Shown here: piece by piece, positions 11,378-25,200 of the stretch
Layout of the letters: every line of letters starts with the position of its first letter
Position numbering within the stretch: position 1 is the stretch's first letter
Source: Paracentrotus lividus
Taxonomy: Eukaryota; Echinodermata; Echinoidea; Camarodonta; Echinidae
Length of the DNA: 64,000 nucleotides
Assembly (NCBI GenBank): GCA_940671915.1
Contig: CALNVZ010002100.1
Coordinates: 2,815,394-2,879,393, forward strand
Direction: 5' to 3'
Notes under the pieces: generated by a model
Database searches by the model: none
What the model was told of the DNA's origin: nothing
What the model saw: the letters and a program-made list of their open reading frames with translations, nothing else
Program-made: the position numbers and the translations under genes

Positions 11378-12123
11378 AGGTGGATTCACACCTACCCGAT
11401 CAGAAAAAATTCCCGTAATTTATGAGAACTGTTTCACTCACCAAAATACCCGTAATTTTTTTTTTTTGTGTTCACACCTGCCCAAATCTTCTTTTCCAGG
11501 GAAAATACCCGAAGTTATAAAAAAAGGAAGAAAGAAGGAAAACAAAGAAATCCGTAAGGAAAGAGTAGAAAGAAAGAAAAACAAAGAAATACAAAAGGAA
11601 AGAGAAGAAAGAAGGGAAAACATAGAAATATATAAGGACAGAGGGGAAAGAAGGAAAAACAAAGAAATACATAATGAAAGAAGGGAAAGAAGGAAAACAA
11701 AGAAATACATAAGTAAAGAGGGGGAAGAAGGAAAAACAAAAAAATACATTAGGAAAGAGGGGAAAGAAGGAAAAACAAAGAAATATGTAAGGAAATTTAG
11801 AAGAAAGAAGGAGAAACAAAGAAATACATAATTAAGGAATTAAGAGAAGAAAGAAGGAAGAACAAAGAAATATATTAGAAAAGGAAAGGGAGAATATAAA
11901 GTTCCTGTAATTTCTGTTCACACTACAAAAGTTCCAGCGACCTTGGCAAAACTACGCATACTTTCGACTAAGTACCTACTAATTTACGGGAATTTATCAT
12001 CGGGAATATTACGCGTAATTTGGTTTCACACTTGCAAAATTACGCGTAGTTTGTGATCGGGTTAAGAATACCCGATCAGAGATTACGGGAACTTTTCCAG
12101 ATCGGGCAGGTGTGAAACCACCT
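11378..12123. mobile_element. 746 bp MITE with 3 bp target duplication AAT
   Basis: The left end AGGTGGATTCACACCTACCC is matched in reverse complement by the right end GGGCAGGTGTGAAACCACCT. Inner parts of the ends share CCCGATC and TTACGGGAA-type blocks. The trinucleotide AAT flanks both sides (11375-11377 and 12124-12126). The interior 11510-11890 is a purine-rich minisatellite with a unit near 36 bp (GAAAGAAGGAAAAACAAAG). This makes several frames open on both strands but does not encode a credible protein. Confidence 0.85.
11510..11890. repeat. Purine-rich ~36 bp minisatellite inside the MITE
   Basis: Imperfect repeats of GAAAGAAGGAAAAACAAAG plus AAATACATAAG-type spacers, about ten units. 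All long open frames over this stretch, on either strand, come from its low complexity. Confidence 0.85.
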
Positions 12124-12670
12124 AATGATTTCTGCTTTTCCGGTTGGGATAGAAATGGAATCGAAAGGAATCAAATGGGATTAAGACAAATCCTTCATAT
12201 ACCTTATCACACCTGGTAGTGAATTTGTGCTGAAGTAGAGATGCACTTTTCTGTAGTGCTCCAAAACGGAAAAGATTCTAGAAATAGCAACACTTTTACA
12301 TCTTCATTACATCTTAATGAACTGTTTAAATTCTAGTCAAAATTGATATTATTCCTGTGAGTGTATGATGTATATATACAATATGGATCACAAATCATCC
12401 AATTTATACGAAAATAACTCCCTGTATTTCTATTTTTAAAAAAATATTAAAAGATATGCTTGCACTCTCTACCACTATTTCCTGCCTGTCATTTCTTAAG
12501 ACCTAGTGGTCATACATGATGAACCCATCCCTTCCTAAATTCAAGTTATTTAGAATTTAAGGCAAATATTTGGGGGAACATTCTGAAAATAAACTCTTGA
12601 ACCATTTTACATTACTAGTACATTGTATTTAACCTAAGATATTATTATTTTCTTTTGTGATACTTTCCAG
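12124..12670. other. Non-coding stretch upstream of the LHFPL2 coding exon
   Basis: AT-rich sequence ending in a good splice acceptor (TACTTTCCAG at 12661-12670). Under the proposed gene model it is the end of a 5' UTR intron. No other feature was seen. Confidence 0.5.
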
Positions 12671-12740
12671 GTTCTTCAAGATCATGACACTGTGAAGCAT
12701 CCATTTTAGACCTGGACCATTACAAACTTCTAAACCCAAG
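12671..12740 (+). other. LHFPL2 5' UTR part of the first coding exon
   Basis: A pyrimidine-rich tract and CAG acceptor end at 12670. The next 70 bases lead to the start codon at 12741. A four-codon upstream frame (ATG ACA CTG TGA) begins at 12684 and could dampen translation. Because an acceptor precedes this segment, at least one further upstream exon is expected. Confidence 0.6.
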
Positions 12741-13215
12741 ATGTGTTACGTCATCATCACCATCCGGTCCCTCTTCTGGACTCTTCTAAGTGTGTCCATC
12801 GTACTAGGTCACCTAGTAGCTCTGATGACATCCCAATGGCTTCTCGGTGAGGAATCAGCCGTTCATAGTGCCAGTAACTTGTATGGAACGGACAATACTA
12901 CCGCACCCCTTGAGGTTGTAGGACCGGTGGAGACTTACACACCAACGCTCGGTATTTTTATGAGATGCGCAGAAATCTTCCGTGCTATATCCACAGAAGG
13001 AGATGGACCTCAGTTGAATCAAGTTGAATGCACGTCTTATATCAATGGTTTCATGGATTTACCCAGTGGTTTCTGGAGAGCGATGGCAGTATTCTATGTC
13101 GCAGGATTCCTAATACTCACTGTCGTTGCGTTCCTCTCTGTCTTCAGTCTCTGCTTCAGGAGTTTGTGCAAAAAAAGTCTCTTCACTGTATGTGGCTTCA
13201 TTCAAGCAATAGCAG
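12741..13215 (+). CDS. LHFPL2: LHFPL2 coding exon 1 (residues 1-158 plus one base)
   Basis: Open from ATG at 12741. It encodes the first two membrane segments, the large first loop and the start of the third membrane segment (CGFIQAIAG). The frame stays open past the donor to 13274, but homology stops at the GTAAGA donor at 13216. Confidence 0.93.
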
Positions 13216-16200
13216 GTAAGATCAAAGAACTTTCAAAGTTTCTAACAATACATAAGGTTTCTATGGTGATTTAGTATTCACAATTGAAAACTTTTTTAAC
13301 ACCATGGTATCCTTTCCTTGTGAATATATTATGTCTTGGCAAAATTATCCACTTCTAGTTTCATTTAAAGAAAGTAATAGATAATGATTAATGAAAAGAT
13401 TTGTCATTTTCTTGTTCTTGAACATCGCAGTATCTGAATTTTTAGAAATATAAAGATAATTAATTTTACTAAGAATTAGGGTAAATCTAGGTAAGTATTA
13501 TTTTAAATCATGATTTGTTCTCTACAGAATTAAACTTTTGTTGGTGTGTTGGATACAGTATGGAATAGGAGTATTGAAAATGGAAAAGTTGGTAAATCCA
13601 AATTTAGATTGTTTGGTTTGGACTCAAGAAATAATTTTCTTATATTCAGCATTGATGATGCACTGCAAAGGATTTCTTTAGTAGGTTTTGTAACTAGTGG
13701 TTTTTATACATTGTGAGAAATATCAATCCTAAACAAATCTAATATAATATACATGTAACATTGGTTTTGTACAGTTCTTAATTGTGTTGAAATATGCTGA
13801 TCTGGCCATGAACTTTACATAGTTGAATTTTAATGCTATTTGTGAAGCCATAAAGTAATTAGTTTCTTGGTCGATAAAGTATAAAGGTGGACAGAAATAC
13901 TCACAGCTGATGCTGTATATTGTACAGATTCATATAATTCACTGATCAACAACACTGACAATAAATTATCAGAAAGAATATTTTGTAATATAGATTACTA
14001 CATGGGCATTGTCTGGTGCAGCTTTATTTCAATCCTTGTGTATATTCCAAAGAAATAATAATAATAATAATAATTAACGTTTCTTATATAGCCCATATCA
14101 CAAACATAAAGAAAGTCTCTACACATGTATGTGCTAAATATTGTCAATAACTTTTTTTTTATTATCAGAACATTTTCTCACGGTGCAATTTTTTTCTTAT
14201 TTTAGCCAAACATTTGTTGAACTCATCGGCCCATATTTTGATAGCAGTAAAAGCTAACCCTGGGCTAAAGTTAACCTTAGTTTAACTAAACCACACTTAA
14301 CCCACACCCCTGGTTTAAGTCATATTGGTATTCTGGTAGCCTAGTTTAACAAATCCCAAGTTTTACATTTAAACCTGGGTTAAACAGATTACGCATGCTC
14401 AGTAGAGCTCATCTCCAGCTGAGCTCCCAGGTCAGGGTCGCGCAGCAGTGCAACGCAGCTCATGCAACAATGCAATACGCGCCTTGCTAATCGTACGCAC
14501 CGCGCTGGTCTTCTAGGGCGAGGCAGGTTTGGTTGATTGATTGATTTTTTATTTTATTTTTGTCAGGTAATGCATACATTTAGTATTGAGGATTAGACGT
14601 ATTTTTATCAGAGAAAGTAATCAATCTAGACTATTTTTCTTTTTTATATTGTTTTTATAATCCTCCCCTAGCCCCTTATATCACATAAGTTAACTTTAAT
14701 TGTGTTGTATTTAAGGTGCAAATAGTTTTAGTAACGATGATGCCCAGGACTTAAACCTGGCTTAAACTACCCCCTAGGCTAGTTTAAATTTTTGAGGATT
14801 TATTACCATACTTAACCCTGGGTTAAGCTAAACTTCGCTATCAAAATATGAAAATTTAACCCAGGGTTAAATTGAGGAGTTAGACTAGAGTTAAACTACC
14901 CTTAACCCTGGGTTGAGCTAAACCAGGCTATCAGAATATGGGCCATCGAATCTAAGCTCGGCGAGTCACCTTTCAATATTGAGTTATATCCTGTCAATAT
15001 TTAGGTGTTAAACTACCTCCTTTTATTTACAGAAAGGTTATTATGTAGTGAGTTATTGAGGACATCCTTCCTGTGTATTATTGCTTTTGATATACCAACA
15101 GTTCTCCTTTGACTGGGCCGAGCTGTAGGCAGTTTTTTTCCTCTTCTCTAGTTGACTAGTTTTCAATAGATTCATAATCGTTGTCTATTCAGAGGTAAAG
15201 TGGGAGGGTTCTAAAGGAATATAGGCAAGAATCAATTTTATTTTATTATGTTTGTGTATTGGTAAGAATGGCATGTTGTGTAGTATTTGTACAACCAATA
15301 TGCTAGTCTGTTGACAACACACTCACACCAAAAGTTGCTCATCTGTTACCGGTTCCATGAATATTTTATGGCCTGTACCACAACCAAACCGAACAGTTTA
15401 CTATAGTACATTACTGGAAATTATGGTCGGTTTGACTTCTGAAGTCACTTTGGTGGTGTGGTCCTCATTAATATTATAACACTTAACAAATTCAGAGTGG
15501 AATTGATGTGGGTGGGCATTATAAATGTACTGGAACTGTAGGCCTAAGTATCTTGCAAGTCTTAGTAATGATTAAAAAAAAACAAGAATATCGTAATATA
15601 AACTACATTCAAAGTTTATAAACAAACCCACCACTATTCTCCTTTTCTTTTCCCCAGTGAATCAATGTTATATATTATTTTACAAATGATATAGGCCTAC
15701 ACTTGACTTGCGGTCAGAATCACTAGCTTACATGTTAGGCGATTAATAGTTTTGGGGGCAAATCATAATATAAACTATTGAGCAGTTATAGTGGAAGTTC
15801 TCACTTTATATTCTGTCATTAGCAGAGATGAATTATTTATATTCTGTCATTACTAAAACTGAAGATCACCTTTAAAAGTACTTTTAGGATTGACACTCTG
15901 ACTGCAGTGACACAGATCATTTCCCCAAGGTCTCTGCTTAAAATGGAAAAGCAATACTATATAGGTATGTCAGCGTCTCAAGTTTGGCAAGGTTTCCCCA
16001 GGAATGTCACTTGGGAAATTTTCTCAAGTTGAAAAGTTCACTGGCCCCACATAATCCTATCAAAAATTTGATTTGATAGACGCTAATGCGGTGGTCACAA
16101 CACATAAGTGCAATGTGCAACTATCTACAACATGCACCTTGCAAGTAGATGTGTTGTAAACACCACATAACAACTCCAAATTTGTTGCAGCAAACCATGA

Positions 16201-19200
16201 AGGTGTACTTTTGATAGTACATACATAGCTAAAATCCAGATTTTGATACGACCGTGAGAATTTAGGAAGGTGCGATAGCTCAGTCGGTAGAGCAGTGGTC
16301 TCGTGACGGAGATCCCTGGTTCAAAACCAAGTTGATGCGCTAGTGCCCTTTTGTAAGGCACAAGTCCCTGGAATGGTACTTAAGCCGTAGGCCCCTTGGT
16401 TTCTTACTTATTCATAAGTTTCTCTTGTTTCAGGTTATCAGCAGACAATATATATCACAAATATGCAAGCATATTCCTCCAAACCCCAACCCCTCCCAAG
16501 GAAAAGAAATCCACCCTACACTTTCATACATTCAGTGTACTTTTTGGCAACGTAAGCCAATGTTTCGCTGGTACAGTCTTATAAAAAAAATGGCGTAAAG
16601 GGATAAATTACCAATTAAAGGGGCTGAGGAGTGACAGCGTTTTTGAAAAGGGTGTCACTCCTCAGCTCTTTTCCACCCTTTTTACCCGTTTCACCCTTTG
16701 TGTTTTCAGAGTGTATAAAGTTTGAGTTCATTGGTTGTTCTTGAAGAGGTCTTTAGTTGTGTCAGATGACTTCCTTTATTCCCAGGAAATGATGAGTAAC
16801 AGAGATTCATCCAGACTATCATGTCAAACCATCTATTCTATTGTCTGGTCTGTCATGAGCTCATTATGTGGTGAAAAGCTGAATCAATCCCCTCATCCTA
16901 CTTGCTAATTGAGATGTACATGCCCTTATATCTCTCATATGTCAATTACTAACATTTTTTATTTATCATCTTCACTGAATTGAACATTTGAGTACATGTA
17001 GACCTAAATTCCATCAAATATAAAAAAAAATCACAAGCTCAATGAATGATTATTTTCCTTGAAAAGCCATTTATATATTTTTTTATATATCCTGAAAGAA
17101 GTTAAACAATCAGGTAAATTTTGTGTTTTTCCCTAAAATTTTGCATTCTTAACACTTTGCCTGCCAAGTTCGACTATAGTCACAATTGTACTTATTAACT
17201 ATACAATCGTAATAGTTCATTTTCTCTGTAATGGCTGGGCTAAAAGATCTGAAAATCACTGATAATGCTAGGACCAGGTCTGCAGCATAATATCTCGTAG
17301 TTCATACTAAGCAAATATTGTTATACTATTTTTAATAATTAAAGAGAAAAGTCTTCTTTTTTATGCTTAAAATTAATGTGGCGGGCAAAGGGTTAACTGG
17401 CCTTTTAACACCTAAAGAAGTCAGTTAATTAGAAGCATCCTGTCCAAATATTATAGCTTCTTAATGATCATTTTCCAGACAAAAGTTCAGCATATATTTT
17501 CAGCTTGGTCAACATCTTCTTTAAATCAATCAAGATTAAAATAGCACTTGTCAAAATTGTATAAAGGAATAATGAAAACATCTTCATCAAAAGTTTATTA
17601 CCAGTCTATAATGCAAGTTGGCAAATGCTCTGGGCTCGTATTCCATAAACTATACTTAAGCAATTTTGCTTAAGTCTAAGTATCTTTTCTTATATTTTGT
17701 CCAGGAAAAAAAAATCTTAGCTTTTATTCCAAACACGTAAGGCACTTTGTCTGAGCTCAGAAAGCATTAAGCAAAAGTCTTAATTCTGTTAATATTGTCA
17801 TGTTTAATTTGTGGCCTCAAATGAGCTTACCATATAATCAACATCCAAGTTAAGCCACTAGTTGGTTAGGCTTAAAGTTAGAAAAAATTCGCTCTTCTAA
17901 TGTGCATGTTTTTAGGAGCAACTAAATTTAAGATGTTTTACTTAGCCCAAATCAAATAATTTATGCTCAAGTGTCAAAAATAGGCTAAGCAAAAATACTC
18001 TTAATTAAAACCAAAATTTATTTTAGCCAAAAAATTCTTAAGTTTCATGCTTAAGTCCAACATTTATGGAATACGGGCCCAGGAAAAAACATCTGGGCTC
18101 TGTAACACAAAGGTTTGCTGTCAATCTCAAAGTGGCAATAGCCAATCACAATCATTGTTGCATGAAAGTTTTCTTCAAGAGACTGACCAGTAACCAATTA
18201 GAATTGTTCTTTCAATTTGCAATTGATCTTAAATCTTTGTCATCTCACACTCATACCATAGACGTCTATGCTCATACAGAGTGTTGGGTTTTGTTTTGAG
18301 AAAGATTCCAATGAGATTGGATGTTCATCTGAAAGGGATCCTTCAAGGATTTCAATCTTATCTCCAGGCATGAAAAACATAACAAAAACCTTTCTACAGA
18401 TAATATCAAGTCAATTGAAGGCATTCATGTATTAAGTTAAAGGGAAATGTACATGTACCTTTTGTAGATGTAAGCACTTAAAAGATCTCTGGTGCTCTCA
18501 GTAGTTTCTTGTATAATTTCACTGAAGTTTTAAGGAATTACCAAAATAGTTACACATTTTCTAAAATGCACATAAAATTTTAGAAATCTACTCTAACAGG
18601 TACATAGAAACTCGGTCAGAACATGATAATAATTTTGTCACACAATGGCATATTGTTTAGAACCATATGCTAGGCGTACATGTATCTCTTTACACTGAAA
18701 ATTAAATTACAATTAGTAAACAAATACTATAACAAAGACTGTATTCTCTATGCTTTTCTCTTTTGAAGTATGACGCCGATATCGTAATTTTGGTAGGATC
18801 AAGAAACTGTATTTTAACAGGGGTGCATGGCCCATATTGTAATTTTATCAGAAATGCTTTTTGGTCCCTTTTGGAAAAGAAAAAAAAAAGATACTTGGTG
18901 GTGGTGGTGGTGGTATAAACCATGGAGAAATGTATAAACCAAAAATAAAGTTCTCTGGAGTCTTGAGTGCTTAGTGCAAGATTTAGACCTTTGTTTGCTC
19001 TGAAATAAAAAGTTCAAAGATCACTTCCGAACAAACATAAATTGCAGAACTTGTATAATCACAAGTTTAAACACTAACAGCTATTTGACACATTGAGATT
19101 TTAAAAGCAAAGTCTTTTTATTTCACCAAATGACCATTATTTGCAAACATAATGCTACTCGTCGTCAGCATCGTAGGCCCATCTAGCAAATGCGCATTAT

Positions 19201-22200
19201 GATAAGTTTCAGCCTGTTGGCTCAAATAATATTTTGATTGCGCTATATTGGCCTAAGCCTTTAATAAATGCAGATACACTGTATCAACTACTTTTCTTCA
19301 TGAAAATTGTAAGAATTGATAAAATATTGATTTAGTTCCTTGTGAAAAAATGTATTCATTTCTCATTGATTCTCTATACTTGCATACTATCAGAATCACC
19401 CTTTACAAGTCTTACAGTTTACCTGGCTTACTGCAGGTAATTTCTGTTTTCCACATAGGCCTACGTTGTAGTTGTTAGCACAACTGTAATTAGAGTGATT
19501 TTGCTCGCAATCCAAATCTCACTAAATATATAGATAAACACAGACACACACACACACACACAAATAGAATTAATTATTAAATTCCATTACTCTTTGAACA
19601 ACTGTAATTAATCCTGTTGTATTTAACCAGCTTGGATTAAACCATCAGATCAAAAAGCGGATTAATCTGATGGACTGGCTATTGGATGAATTATAATCCA
19701 CTAAAATTATTAATGAACAGAATGAGTAACAGAAATTGGATTTGATTATAAATGCCTGGTTTCATGATAACATCGGCATTTGTGTTTTATGTAGCTAGGC
19801 AAGAAAACACATCTATGAATCTATTTAGAGCAACAGTATTATATTCATATATAGTGAAATCTTTTACAGAGTAGTTCTTATAAAAACAAACAAATAAAAA
19901 GAGTAACAAACTTTGTACACTGTCATATGTGGACCACTGAATATAATTATACCTACCTTTTATATTGAAATATAAAGTTGAAAGATTCAAACTCAAATTT
20001 AGAAAGACAATTATTTGTTCAAAATGCACTGAAGTGAAAACGTTGATGGGATGAATTTTGTGTCCAATACACATGTATGAATTGAAACATGAATTATGGT
20101 CTCATTTAAAGTATCTTTCATTACTAAACCTTACTGTTTCACCTTTAATATAAATCACTACTGTGTTGTTCTGATCTAATTTCTTTAATTCTACTTGATC
20201 TGCATTCTAAAATGAGATTAATCTGATTAGCTCTAATTAAGACTACTTTCCCCATGGCTTATCCAAATGCGGAGACAAACTGAGATGGGGAAATAGGATT
20301 TAGAGCTTAGTAATTCAAGGGTGAAGAATTCCTTGATTGTGTAGATCAACGTCTTGGAAGTAATTTCTATTGATTTCCACAGAGATTATCGCCCTATGTA
20401 TAACAGTTTCAGTATTTATGCCCAGGGAGGGGCAGAAATTTGAAATAATTTCCCAATAATGAATTCATTGATAAAATCACAGGCACACCTCTTTAAGGTT
20501 TATAGGTCGTCGCATTCGATAAAGTAGGTACATTTTGAAATTAAAGAAATCAGAAATTTTGTTGAAATCAATCCTGGAGATTTGATATAGCTTGTTTGGA
20601 CCAACACTTTGCCAGAGGCTTTGCTGCTGTTAGGTTCCATTCGTTTGTCCTCATTTGTTGGTGTGATTATTCATGAATTGATGAAGGGGTTTCAATCAGT
20701 CTTGGTTCAGGTTTTGTTTAGGTGAAGTTGAACCTGTAGAATTTAGGGTCGAAAGGTCAAGGGCTAGGGGGTCAAATTTAGCTTCTCATGACCACCTTTT
20801 TAAACCAATGAAAATATTTTAATCATTGACAAATATGTGTGATTTGTTGGTCATACTGATAGGTCAACCTTTTTCTATACAAATGATGTTGTTAATTCCA
20901 TAACTTTAAGTGGAGGCCCACATGTAGGCCCCTATATGAAATGTTTTTTTCCTTTCTAGGTCTTTGGGTCAAAATGGCAACCTCCTAAATTGACATGGGT
21001 TACAACCAAAATAATTATTTTTTGAGGTTGTGGGGAGCTCTACGTATGTAGGACAACATACATTTTTGTAGGTCTACATGCACATGAAAATGATACTTAT
21101 AAAAGTAGAAAGCTATGCTCCATTTGTATCACACAAAGTATTGTTGGTACAAACTGTTTTCAAGTAGAACGATACATCTTGCTGATAGGTGTAGCACATG
21201 TGTCGTGTGAAAGAATGTTAGAATTGTAGAAAGTACAACTTGATAGGAGCTTGAAGGGACAAGTGTTGAGGATGAGTCAGTGCATGAGCTGATGTGATAT
21301 GTCACCACTACAGATAAAAAAGTTCAAAAAGAGCACTTGGTATATTTTGGGAAAGTCCTGTTTACACAGTGCAATAAACTGTACAATAAATGGTGCTGTT
21401 AACCTGCGCTTGGACCATCAGGGGTGTAAGAGTGACTCCCCTACGCCCCCCCCCCCCCCTTGAAGGGACAAGTGTTGAAATGAGCAGGAGCCGATGTGAT
21501 ATGTCACCACTACAGATAAAAAAGTTCAAAAAGAGCACTTGGTATATTTTGGGAAAGTCCTGTTTACACAGTGCAATAACTGTACAATAAATGGTGCTGT
21601 TAACCTGCGCTGACCATGCAGGGGTGTAAGAGTGACTCCCCTACGCCGCCCCCCCCCCCCCCTTGAAGGGACAAGTGTTGAGAATGAGTCAGCGCATGAG
21701 CCGATGTGATATGTCACCACTACAGATAAAAAAGTTCAAAAAGAGCACTTGGTATATTTTGGGAAAGTCCTGTTTCACAGTGCAATAAACTGTACAATAA
21801 ATGGTGCTGTTAACCTGCGCTGACAATGCAGGGGTGTAAGAGTGACTCCCCTACCCCCCCCCCCCCTTAAAGGGACAAGTGTTGAGAATGAGTCAGTGCA
21901 TGAGCCGATGTGATATGTCACCACTTAGATAAAAAAGTTCAAAAAGAGCACTTCTATATTTTGGGAAAATCCTGTTTACACAGGGTAATAAACTGTGCAA
22001 TAAATGGAGCTGTTGACCTGTACTGACCACACAGGGGTGTATGTATGACCCCCCTCTGCCTGAATAACCTCCCAGACATGTCTATACCATGACTAATCAT
22101 AGTATGATGTCTATATATCATGACCATGAAGTGTCTACTTGAACTATATGAATAATGCACCTGTAAGTATCATGATTTACAAGCAGGACTCTTTCTTGCT

Positions 22201-25200
22201 ACAAGCTACAAACCTCTATGCCAAACAGCTGAATCTTTTATAGGGCCGAAATTTAAAAGACAAGCAATTTAATTTTTAAACATTCACTATTCATTTTGGG
22301 GGGTAATATTCTAGAAACCTTGTTAATTAGTTGTACATAGTGCCATTTTTTTTTTAATAGACCAGTTTACTAAGTTATTATGATTTATCAGTTTTTCTTA
22401 CCAGGCAACATAGCAGCAAGGTTTTCAAATAACCTATAATAAAAGAATGAAATACAATACATGGAATCTGGTTTGCATACATTAATTTTTGCTATGTCAG
22501 GCAAGTCTCAGGCAAGCTTTCAGGTTGTCTAGAACAACCTTTGTTTAAAAAATATGCATGAAATTATAATAACTTATTAAACTGGTCTATTGATAAAACA
22601 CTAGAATATTGTACAAAAAATATGGTCAAAGCATAAGAAGTAAGATAAACAATTACTTTCTATTATATTAGTTTTTAATATCAGCAATTTGGATTGTTGT
22701 CTATCATGGTTTGGATTCATAAGAAAGTCAGCAAAGATATATTTTATTTTCACTTACAATCAAATATATTGCCATAGAGTATCAATACTGTCTCATATTC
22801 CCAGATCAGGACAGGTTCTCAATGTAGGGATATCTCACTGGATAGGAGTGCTAGAGTAGGAGGGATGATTGTCAGGTTGAATATGATCAAGGGATGCATA
22901 AATGGATGATTGGGTAATGGTTGCTGTTCCCAAGGGACCATGGAGTAATCATCCAAACCAATTTATATGACACCTCATCTCTCCTGCTTTCAGGAATCAT
23001 TGACTTTCTCCATTCATCTGTTTGGGCAAAAACAGAGGCAAAAGTAATGAAAATTGGTACATTCCAGTCCATTTCACTCAAATTGTCTTACTGCAATTCC
23101 AAGAGTGACTTGTAGGATAAATATGGTTAGAATAGTTTTGAGATGAGAAAATGGAAATGGACACAATTTAGTCATGAATGTTGTTTAAAAACCCTTTTGC
23201 AAAACTTGACTTTCTATAGTCTTTCTTTAGCTCCTTTTATAGAATATTTCCATAGTCGTTATGCTCAGGCTAATCCATGTATTGCGTTTTATAAAGAAAT
23301 CTTTCAAGCATCAGTTGATGAAGAGGTGAAATTTGGAGATGGACATATACAAACTATATGTATTTGTGTAGATGATATGATAATAGAATATACCAATATT
23401 ATTTGAATTAATTATTTAGAGATACCACAATTATGATTTTTGTTGTAATGTCCAGGTTATTCTTTTCTCTGAATTTTTTTCATCATGCTATAAAGGGGCA
23501 TATCATGCATTAGACTGCCTCCAGCATCTCCAATGTTCAGCCAGGTATACTGGTATAATGCACTCCCCGTAATATCCCTGCCCAAATGAAAAATAATTGT
23601 GCCTTTCAGGAAATTACCCCTCTTAGCGCCTAGTGATATTCAATCAATGGCAGCCCTTGGTGACCTAATGAAGGGAAATCTGATTTTGAATTGATTTCTG
23701 AGCGCCTAAATCTGAAGTATATTCGTTAGTCAGAGAGGTAATTGGTGCCCTGGAAGTCTGATCCCTTCGGAATGTGTGTTCATAGGGGCTAAATGTCTGT
23801 CTGTGGTTTTGCCCAGGGGTCAGATTAAGAAATCTACATGCAAAACTTGTGTTTGTGATGTATGGTTTTTGAAATTTTCTTATAGTTCATAAAATATGAT
23901 TGCTAAGTATTCAAGCTTAGTATTAGGCAAACCTAGCTAAATATGGTTATACCATACGCTAAATGTCATGGAATTTGACAAACAAACTTGGCAGTTTTTA
24001 AGTTTGTAAAATCTGAGTAATCTGCATAATATCAAATGTAGGAAGTAATGCCGAGATATAAAAACAAATTAAGTATGTAGTTTCAAAGGATTTTGATAAT
24101 ATATCTCATAAACGTTGTGCTACAATATTTTCATTGTGTACTAACAATTCATTATCTCTCTGAAATTTGAACAATTGAATTGGAAGGGATGGTGGGGGTT
24201 TTCTGTTCTTTTGGTTTACAAAATATGGATTTCAGATAAGGTGCATCGATCCTGTACTAGGAAGATATATTTAAATACAGACAAGAGGCTATCAAGGGGC
24301 ACTACTCGCCTCTCCCTTTAATCAATCCCTATGTGTTAGAATTCATATAGCAGAGCAGTTAGCGGAAGTAGTATTAATTACACATCACTCAAACTTATAC
24401 AAGGAGTAATCCCGAGAAGGACATTAGAGCGTAGGAACTCATCCGTTTTGTCATTTATTCACAGTGACCAACCCCTATAGCTAATAAGCAATCTTAACTT
24501 AATAGGGTATCTCGCCAAGTGGCAAATGCTTGTAAACGTTGCAATTAAGGATGCAGTGGCATACGTGGAGAGATGCAGCAAACTCCATAAACAAAAGGTA
24601 TCATCTTGAGACATATTCTTGTGTACTGCCTTGTTAGGCAAGCACATAAAAATATTGATTAATGTACGTACTGAAACAGAAAATGCTACACTTTCTGTAT
24701 TGCATGGCACTCAGATGTACATGCAGATGAATTTATCACTTGCTCTTATAATATTTTGATTTCACATCGGGATAACTACGGGGCCTACTCCCCACAAATA
24801 GGGTTAGGGTTAGGTGATAGACTTTTTTTTGCAGGGGTGGTTGTCCAGGAGGAGTACTAGTGTAGGAGATAGTTTTCCCTGAGCCTTTGGATTTATATTC
24901 AATTCTTAACACTTTTCAATTCTTCTGAAGTATATGAGGCATTTATCATCTTTGATACGTATGTTTATGATTTTTTACACACATTTACATCTCGCTTTTT
25001 CAACATTGGACATATAATTATGTTAGGAGCAAGAAGGGTCTTACAGTAGGTGTTTTATGAGTTAGTCCCTTTTTGCTATCAGTAGATGATTAGAATTTCT
25101 TTGGAAGCAGGATGTTTTTACTGCTCCGTGAGTCATAGCTGGTATGAAAGAAGAGCATTCTAAGAACAACAACAAGGCTCATTTAATACCATTATGGATT

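Noticed and set aside
11331-11831. 166-codon ORF rich in Lys, Glu and Arg, and Phe/Leu-rich ORFs on the other strand
   Set aside because: They fall on the purine-rich minisatellite inside a MITE; the composition explains the open frames.
16260-16340. Functional tRNA gene
   Set aside because: The anticodon stem is imperfect, the acceptor ends do not pair, and a SINE-like body follows.
23143-23406. 87-codon ORF in the LHFPL2 intron as an extra exon
   Set aside because: No recognisable homology, no matching splice sites, and the two LHFPL2 exons already join in frame without it.
24795-24815. Telomere-like GGGTTAGGGTTAGG
   Set aside because: Only about two repeats, with no extension; chance occurrence in intronic sequence.
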